The notes under the pieces: model-generated
Seen by the model: only the letters and a program-made list of their open reading frames with translations
Databases searched by the model: none
What the model was told of the DNA's origin: nothing
Assembly (NCBI GenBank): GCA_028223895.1
Contig: JAOIVE010000001.1
Location: forward strand, 1 to 64,000
Length of the DNA stretch: 64,000 nucleotides
Direction of reading: 5' to 3'
From: Rickettsiales bacterium
GTDB taxonomy: Bacteria > Pseudomonadota > Alphaproteobacteria > Rickettsiales > UBA6187
Shown here: positions 59,920-64,000 of the stretch, in pieces
How positions within the stretch are numbered: position 1 is the stretch's first letter
Layout: each line of letters starts with the position of its first letter
Program-made: the position numbers and the translations under genes

Positions 59920-60069
59920 ATGGTTCAGGTTCAGAAAAGACAGCCGAAAGGCAAACAAAAGCAGCCCCAACCTAAAGGGAAACAACAACCTTCTTCACCG
60001 CAAAAACTGTTGGAGCTTAAGCCCAATAAGCAAAGTTCCAAGCCGGAGAAGCATGGAAGCTGCAGTTAA
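59920..60069 (+). CDS. Small Lys/Gln-rich peptide with Cys tail, member 3
   Basis: 49 residues: MVQVQKRQPKGKQKQPQPKG start, HGSCS end. Only one Cys, but the same Lys-rich, low-complexity style and position upstream of the CBS gene. AAGGAGA ribosome site. Probably related to the peptides at 19826 and 55185, by composition more than by sequence. Confidence 0.5.
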   Translation: MVQVQKRQPKGKQKQPQPKGKQQPSSPQKLLELKPNKQSSKPEKHGSCS

Positions 60070-60146
60070 ATAAATGTTGGGATCTCCGGTAAATATACCG
60101 GTTGTCCTACTTAAAACAAATAATTTTTATCAATAGGAGAATTATC

Positions 60147-60581
60147 ATGAATGCACGAGTTAAAGAATTAATGACAGCCAATCCAACACTTATCAGTCCG
60201 GATGCAACATTGCAGGAAGCTGCCGAGAAAATGGAGAAAATTGACTGTGGCGTATTACCGGTAGGGAAGGAAAGCAATCTGGAAGGTATTATCACCGACC
60301 GCGATATTGTCACCCGCGCCATTTCAAAAGGCAAAAACCCTGCTAAAGAAAAGGTTAAGGATTATATGTCCAAGAAGGTTCATGCCTGCAAGGAAAGTGA
60401 TGCCCTTAGAGATGTTGCCGACCAGATGCAGAAACATAAAGTAAGCCGTCTTATTGTAAAAAATGATAGCGGCAAAGTAACCGGTATCTTATCTTTGGGT
60501 TGTATCTTGCGTAAAGAAGCTGATGCCGAAGAAATTGTGGATGTGATTGAACGTACACGCGGTAAGGCTTGCGCTGCATAA
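60147..60581 (+). CDS. Two-CBS-domain protein 2
   Basis: 144 residues from ATG 60147 (AGGAGA), identical in length to island 1 copy; the frame from 60102 runs through the ribosome site. VKELMTANPTLISPDATLQE, GIITDRDIVTRAISKG, GILSLGCILRK. Binds adenine nucleotides; likely an energy sensor. Shares its region with the peptide gene and precedes the membrane-protein pair. Confidence 0.88.
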   Translation: MNARVKELMTANPTLISPDATLQEAAEKMEKIDCGVLPVGKESNLEGIITDRDIVTRAISKGKNPAKEKVKDYMSKKVHACKESDALRDVADQMQKHKVSRLIVKNDSGKVTGILSLGCILRKEADAEEIVDVIERTRGKACAA

Positions 60582-60590
60582 GGAATGAAT

Positions 60591-61037
60591 ATGGAACAAG
60601 CTGTATTGCTCATGGCAGGCATCAGTATGCTTGTCTTTGGTTTATCTTATTTTTTCCGCGCGAAAGAGTGGGATGCCTGGTTATTACATACAGAGAAACG
60701 GGGAAACCGGGCATCCCTTGTGTTTGGAAGCGTGAATCTGCTGCTTGGCAGTTTTATTGTAGCTTTCCACCCTGTTTGGGAAGGTATCCCGCTTATTCTG
60801 ACTATTATGGGGATTCTTGCCGTTTGTAAGGGGTTTTCCTATTTATTGTTCCCACAGTGGCTGCCCACAAAATTAAAATACGTTAATACCAGTGAAAAGC
60901 CTTTATTACAGGCGTCCGGAATCGTGTTTATTATCATTTCCTTATTATTTCTGGGTAGCTGGTGCATTCAGCATGATATAAAACTGGGAGATATATGGCA
61001 TAATAAAATGCCGATGCACCGAAACCAACAGGAGTAA
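60591..61037 (+). CDS. Hypothetical four-span membrane protein
   Basis: 148 residues from ATG 60591 (AAGGA six bases before). Spans near 3-20, 43-60, 67-88 and 105-125. LLMAGISMLVFGLSYFFRAK and a Trp-rich loop WDAWLLHTEKRG. Nine bases after the CBS stop, so in that operon. Unknown; may be involved in stress-membrane adaptation. Confidence 0.55.
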   Translation: MEQAVLLMAGISMLVFGLSYFFRAKEWDAWLLHTEKRGNRASLVFGSVNLLLGSFIVAFHPVWEGIPLILTIMGILAVCKGFSYLLFPQWLPTKLKYVNTSEKPLLQASGIVFIIISLLFLGSWCIQHDIKLGDIWHNKMPMHRNQQE

Positions 61038-61041
61038 CTAG

Positions 61042-61782
61042 ATGTGTTTTTCCCCGGAAGTTAGTTTTGTCGCTGGTGTCGTTATTGCTTCCATAGGAAT
61101 CGCAACATTACGTAAGGTTGCGTATCGTGAGGAAATTCTCTTTGCTGCAATTCCACTGCTTTTTGCCAGCCAGCAATTTATAGAAGGATCACTGTGGCTG
61201 GTGCTGCAAAAAGGCGGTATGCCCATGCCACAATATTGGTTAACCCAGATTTTTAGCGCCTATGCAGGAATTATATGGCCTATACTGGTTCCGCTTTCAA
61301 TATTTATGATTGAGGGTAATGAAGACAGGAAAAAAGTCCTGGGACTATTGTTCATTATGGGTTTTGGTATCGCTATTTATATGGCCTATGGAATGATGGT
61401 CGGTGAAATCAGCTCACAAGTAGTCGGCCATTGTATCCAGTATAATTACCCATTATCACAAGGTCATTATGTCAAATGGATATACCTGGCCATTGTAGGG
61501 CTGCCATTTTTCTTATCACGGCATCCGATACTCCATAAAATAGGCATCATTAACATCATTATGTTTTTTATAGCTTATTATGCGTATACCGAGACATATG
61601 TTTCGGTATGGTGCTTTTTCGCAGCGGTAATCAGCGGCCTTATCTATTTTTACTTCCGGGCTATACTTAAAGGTAAGTCTTCGACCGCTTCATACGCAGC
61701 CAGAAAACATGTTTTTGTTAAATCACACCCACAAGTAAAAATAACTATTATGAGGAGGCTATTATGTTATCAATTACAATAA
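61042..61782 (+). CDS. DUF6629-like seven-span membrane protein
   Basis: 246 residues. CFSPEVSFVAGVVIASIGIA opens, EEILFAAIPLLFASQQFIEG follows, which I recall as DUF6629. Seven hydrophobic segments. Overlaps the next gene by 19 bp. Function unknown. Confidence 0.6.
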   Translation: MCFSPEVSFVAGVVIASIGIATLRKVAYREEILFAAIPLLFASQQFIEGSLWLVLQKGGMPMPQYWLTQIFSAYAGIIWPILVPLSIFMIEGNEDRKKVLGLLFIMGFGIAIYMAYGMMVGEISSQVVGHCIQYNYPLSQGHYVKWIYLAIVGLPFFLSRHPILHKIGIINIIMFFIAYYAYTETYVSVWCFFAAVISGLIYFYFRAILKGKSSTASYAARKHVFVKSHPQVKITIMRRLLCYQLQ

Positions 61783-62129
61783 CTACATCAGATAATCTGA
61801 TTGAAGTAACGGTATCAAATAAACTACAGACAAGGGATTTTAAAGAACTTGCCGATCATGTTGACGCTTTGATCAAAAAGTATGGCAATATCCGAATATT
61901 AATTAATGCTATGGCATTTGATGGTTGGGAAAGCGTTAAAGCCGCTGAAGAACATTTTTGTTTTGTCAAAAAACACCATAAAGATGTTGAGCGTATAGCG
62001 GTCATTGCAAGTCACAGCTGGCAGCACTGGCTGGTTGCTATGGCCAGAGTGTTTGTGCATCCGAAGATTGAGGTATTTGACGTTGATCAGATTACTAAGG
62101 CGAAAGAATGGATAAAAAACGATGAGTGA
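61764..62129 (+). CDS. SpoIIAA-like (STAS fold) protein
   Basis: 121 residues. LIKKYGNIRILINAMAFDGW and a C-terminal FVHPKIEVFDVDQITKAKEW are typical of SpoIIAA-like/STAS proteins (PF11964 type). GAGGAGG ribosome site inside the previous gene. Cytoplasmic. May bind a lipid or act in a partner-switch; unassigned. Confidence 0.78.
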   Translation: MLSITITTSDNLIEVTVSNKLQTRDFKELADHVDALIKKYGNIRILINAMAFDGWESVKAAEEHFCFVKKHHKDVERIAVIASHSWQHWLVAMARVFVHPKIEVFDVDQITKAKEWIKNDE

Positions 62130-62139
62130 TAATAACCAA

Positions 62140-62153
62140 TTGATAGCGGTCAA
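62140..62153. promoter_or_regulatory. FNR-type box for the small lipoprotein (TTGATAGCGGTCAA)
   Basis: TATGTA (62176-62181) at 22 bp or TATGAT (62180-62185) at 26 bp gives a start of transcription near 62188, 33 bp before the ATG at 62221. Confidence 0.72.
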
Positions 62154-62220
62154 TTGGACTTACGTTGTTTTGCTATATGTATGATTACTCTACATACAAT
62201 AACTTTTATGAGGAAAATAT

Positions 62221-62466
62221 ATGAAAAATTATTACATACTTACCGCCATTATGTTGATCGGTCTTTCCGCGTGTACTACGGCGTCAAAAGATGGAGCGTC
62301 GTTATCTTCTAAAGACCGCGCTTTATTAATGGAAACCCGTGATCTGGCACAGGACGCTAAAAGGCAGTCATCTAAGGCATTGGATGAAGCAAAAAATGCG
62401 CGTGAGACAGCTAATAGGGCAGCTATGAAAGCAGACCGTATTTTCCGTGAGTCGCAGGTAAAGTAA
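62221..62466 (+). CDS. Small alanine-zipper lipoprotein (Lpp/OprI-like)
   Basis: 81 residues. Signal with lipobox LSAC (Cys18), then a single helix of heptads rich in Ala, Lys and Asp (QDAKRQSSKALDEAKNARET). Like Lpp/OprI, it should trimerise in the periplasm. No C-terminal Lys is obvious apart from the final VK, which could be the site linked to peptidoglycan by the neighbouring L,D-transpeptidase. That pairing is inference. Confidence 0.75.
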   Translation: MKNYYILTAIMLIGLSACTTASKDGASLSSKDRALLMETRDLAQDAKRQSSKALDEAKNARETANRAAMKADRIFRESQVK

Positions 62467-63366
62467 TCATGGCCGTGTAAAAATAGGAACAACTATACCA
62501 TCATGCTTGCGGATAGCATCTTCAACATGAGGCCAGCGTATTCCGGCTTTTGTTCCGGCTTTTTTGGCAATCATATCATAAACCTCCGGCATAGCATAAG
62601 GAGTAGTTTCTGAATGGTTCATAATAGTATCACTTTGTTCCTGCGTTGGTCTTACTTCAAGAAAAAGAATATTATTTTTCCAGCCTAGATTGTAATGGCT
62701 GTCAATAATGGTTACTTTTATTCCAACACTGACATTATTGAACAAGACTTCAATATCTTCCGGGTACATGCGTATACAGCCATGGCTGGAACGTGACCCG
62801 ATACCATATGGTTTGTTAGTACCATGTATTGCTAATTCAGGGATACCAAGGTTAAGGGCATATTTGCCAAGTGGGTTGTCCGGCCCCGGTGGTACGAATT
62901 TCGGTAACTCCGGATCTTTTTTGCGGATAGAAGAAGGGGGAATCCAGGTAGGGTCTTTACGTTTTAATGCTATCTTTGTTATTCCAACAGGAGTGCGCCA
63001 TCCTTCCTTGCCAATACCTATTGGAAAACTCATTACAGTCTTATCATCAGGAAAATAAAATAATCTGAGTCCGGAGAGGTTAATTACAATACCGCTACGC
63101 TCTGTATCCGGAAGTACATGCATAAGAGGTAGGAAAAGCAATGTATCCTGCCCCGGAAGCCACGGATCAATGCCCGGATTTGCCGCCATTACTTCAACGA
63201 TGCCAAGGTCAAATTTTCTGGCGATGGAATAGAGAGTTTCATCCTTTCCAATAGTATAATGACGTACTTCACCTATGACATCTTCTGTGCGGTCATATGT
63301 TGCACTTACTGCCAATGTAGGCGAAGCAATAAAAAGGACGAGAAAAAGCCGGGCATAATGTTTCAT
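62467..63366 (-). CDS. L,D-transpeptidase with LysM domain
   Basis: 299 residues. Signal peptide (ALAVSA near 20), LysM (about 35-80: YTIGKDETLYSIARKFDLG), YkuD catalytic domain (about 90-230) with HGTNKPYGIG and SHGCIRMYPED (catalytic Cys). Anchors or crosslinks peptidoglycan with 3-3 links, or attaches lipoprotein like Lpp. Its stop directly abuts the lipoprotein stop. Confidence 0.92.
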   Translation of the reverse strand: MKHYARLFLVLFIASPTLAVSATYDRTEDVIGEVRHYTIGKDETLYSIARKFDLGIVEVMAANPGIDPWLPGQDTLLFLPLMHVLPDTERSGIVINLSGLRLFYFPDDKTVMSFPIGIGKEGWRTPVGITKIALKRKDPTWIPPSSIRKKDPELPKFVPPGPDNPLGKYALNLGIPELAIHGTNKPYGIGSRSSHGCIRMYPEDIEVLFNNVSVGIKVTIIDSHYNLGWKNNILFLEVRPTQEQSDTIMNHSETTPYAMPEVYDMIAKKAGTKAGIRWPHVEDAIRKHDGIVVPIFTRP

Positions 63367-63373
63367 ATTTTAC

Positions 63374-63937
63374 TTATATAGCTATATCATGAATATGTAC
63401 ATCATGGGCGGAATGTTTTTTTAGAATTTTAAGTGCCCATTTTTCACGTATAACACCATCCGTTTGCACCCATAGCAATAGGCCTCCGTGTTCAATTTGT
63501 TCCTTGATATAATCGGCATGGTGCTGCCCCAGCATCCAGGCATATAGCCCGCCAAATGAAGCCCCAACAGCTCCTGCGGCTATAGCAGCGGTAATAGCTG
63601 CCAATAATGTGCCACCTGATGCAACTACCATTGCCGTTGCAGTAGTGGCCACAACATAAAGCGGGAAACCAGTCAAAGCGCCTTCGCCTTCACCGATGGA
63701 TTCTAGTGGCACGAAAATAGTACGCGGGGCTTTAGGATCGTCTTCCTCTTTTTCTACGTGCTTGTAAATATGACCAAATTTTTTCTTTATCGTTTTAGCA
63801 TCGGCTAATACGCTAAAATGTCTGCGTTCAAACCCATAGGTTTGTAAGTCATCAAGTGCGGCTTGCAAGCTATCTGCATCATTGAATACGGCAACTGCCT
63901 CACGGACGGTTTCTAGTTTTTTCTTTGACTGTTTCAT
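63374..63937 (-). CDS. General-stress (DUF1269/GSP17M-like) membrane protein 2
   Basis: 187 residues. N-terminal ferredoxin-like domain (AVAVFNDADSLQAALDDLQT), glycine-rich spans (about 90-135), and a C-terminal LLLWVQTDGVIREKWALKIL. Paralogue of 7519-8061, with DVHIHDIAI against NICIHNS at the end. Seven bases upstream of the L,D-transpeptidase, so in one leftward unit. No FNR box is visible in the 63 bp that remain upstream. Confidence 0.65.
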   Translation of the reverse strand: MKQSKKKLETVREAVAVFNDADSLQAALDDLQTYGFERRHFSVLADAKTIKKKFGHIYKHVEKEEDDPKAPRTIFVPLESIGEGEGALTGFPLYVVATTATAMVVASGGTLLAAITAAIAAGAVGASFGGLYAWMLGQHHADYIKEQIEHGGLLLWVQTDGVIREKWALKILKKHSAHDVHIHDIAI

Positions 63938-64000
63938 GCTGCATGACTCACTTTTGCGTGAGCCTTATTCAATGTAGCACCTAACATCCAATGATTTTTC

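Noticed and set aside
1-64000. CRISPR arrays, tRNA or rRNA genes
   Set aside because: No regularly spaced 25-40 bp repeats, no cloverleaf-like or rRNA-like sequence recognised on either strand by eye; a tRNA scan would be decisive.

Overview
The window most likely comes from an alphaproteobacterium. The evidence is an lpiA/mprF-acvB lysyl-phosphatidylglycerol pair, phasin and PHB-synthase genes, and a tail module of the gene-transfer-agent type (DUF2460, DUF2163, NlpC/P60, TIM-barrel tip protein). Genus cannot be read from the sequence. No rRNA, tRNA, CRISPR array, integrase or transposase was recognised.

The layout is phage - stress island - phage - stress island. (1) 10-3291: end of a prophage (copy A) with a DUF6362-like gene, a replication-type protein, a Cro/CI-like regulator and repeats. 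(2) 3356-24924: stress island 1, with phasin, metal-binding-type lipoprotein, YceI, HtpX, YfdX-type periplasmic proteins, MprF-AcvB-PqiA-PqiB envelope operon, MgtA-type P-ATPase, Crp/Fnr regulator, host-attachment protein, Hsp20, CBS protein, flavodoxin and Dps. (3) 25026-53915: prophage B. Its late genes run right to left from terminase to lysozyme. Accessory genes include a mobile-mystery A/B (Fic) pair with ExoD-TerC-TauE genes inserted in the tail operon, an HNH-like protein, a PD-(D/E)XK-like protein, an orphan methylase, a GIY-YIG protein and a trypsin-like protein. Its right end is fused to a broken PHB synthase. (4) 54033-63937: stress island 2, a diverged collinear copy of the core of island 1 plus rhodanese, a second Hsp20, membrane proteins, a SpoIIAA-like protein, a small lipoprotein and an L,D-transpeptidase.

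The most striking signal is a regulon. Fifteen near-perfect FNR/DNR-type palindromes (TTGAY-N4-RTCAA) lie in the intergenic regions of the two islands; I noticed none in the prophage segments. Most sit about 20-23 bp from a plausible -10 hexamer, the spacing of class II FNR activation, and several have -10 elements on both sides and serve divergent genes. Each island encodes an Fnr/Dnr-type regulator whose recognition helix has the E..SR pattern expected for TTGAT. The regulon feeds known stress genes and several families of very small proteins present in paired copies. It resembles in content the low-oxygen-activated (lxa) type of locus, here duplicated and interleaved with prophage DNA.

Other notable signals are a canonical -1 frameshift heptamer in the tail assembly chaperone, a deletion-fused efflux-operon remnant, a three-copy operator at the mobile-mystery pair, iteron-like repeats in prophage A, and a frameshifted DUF3489 gene.
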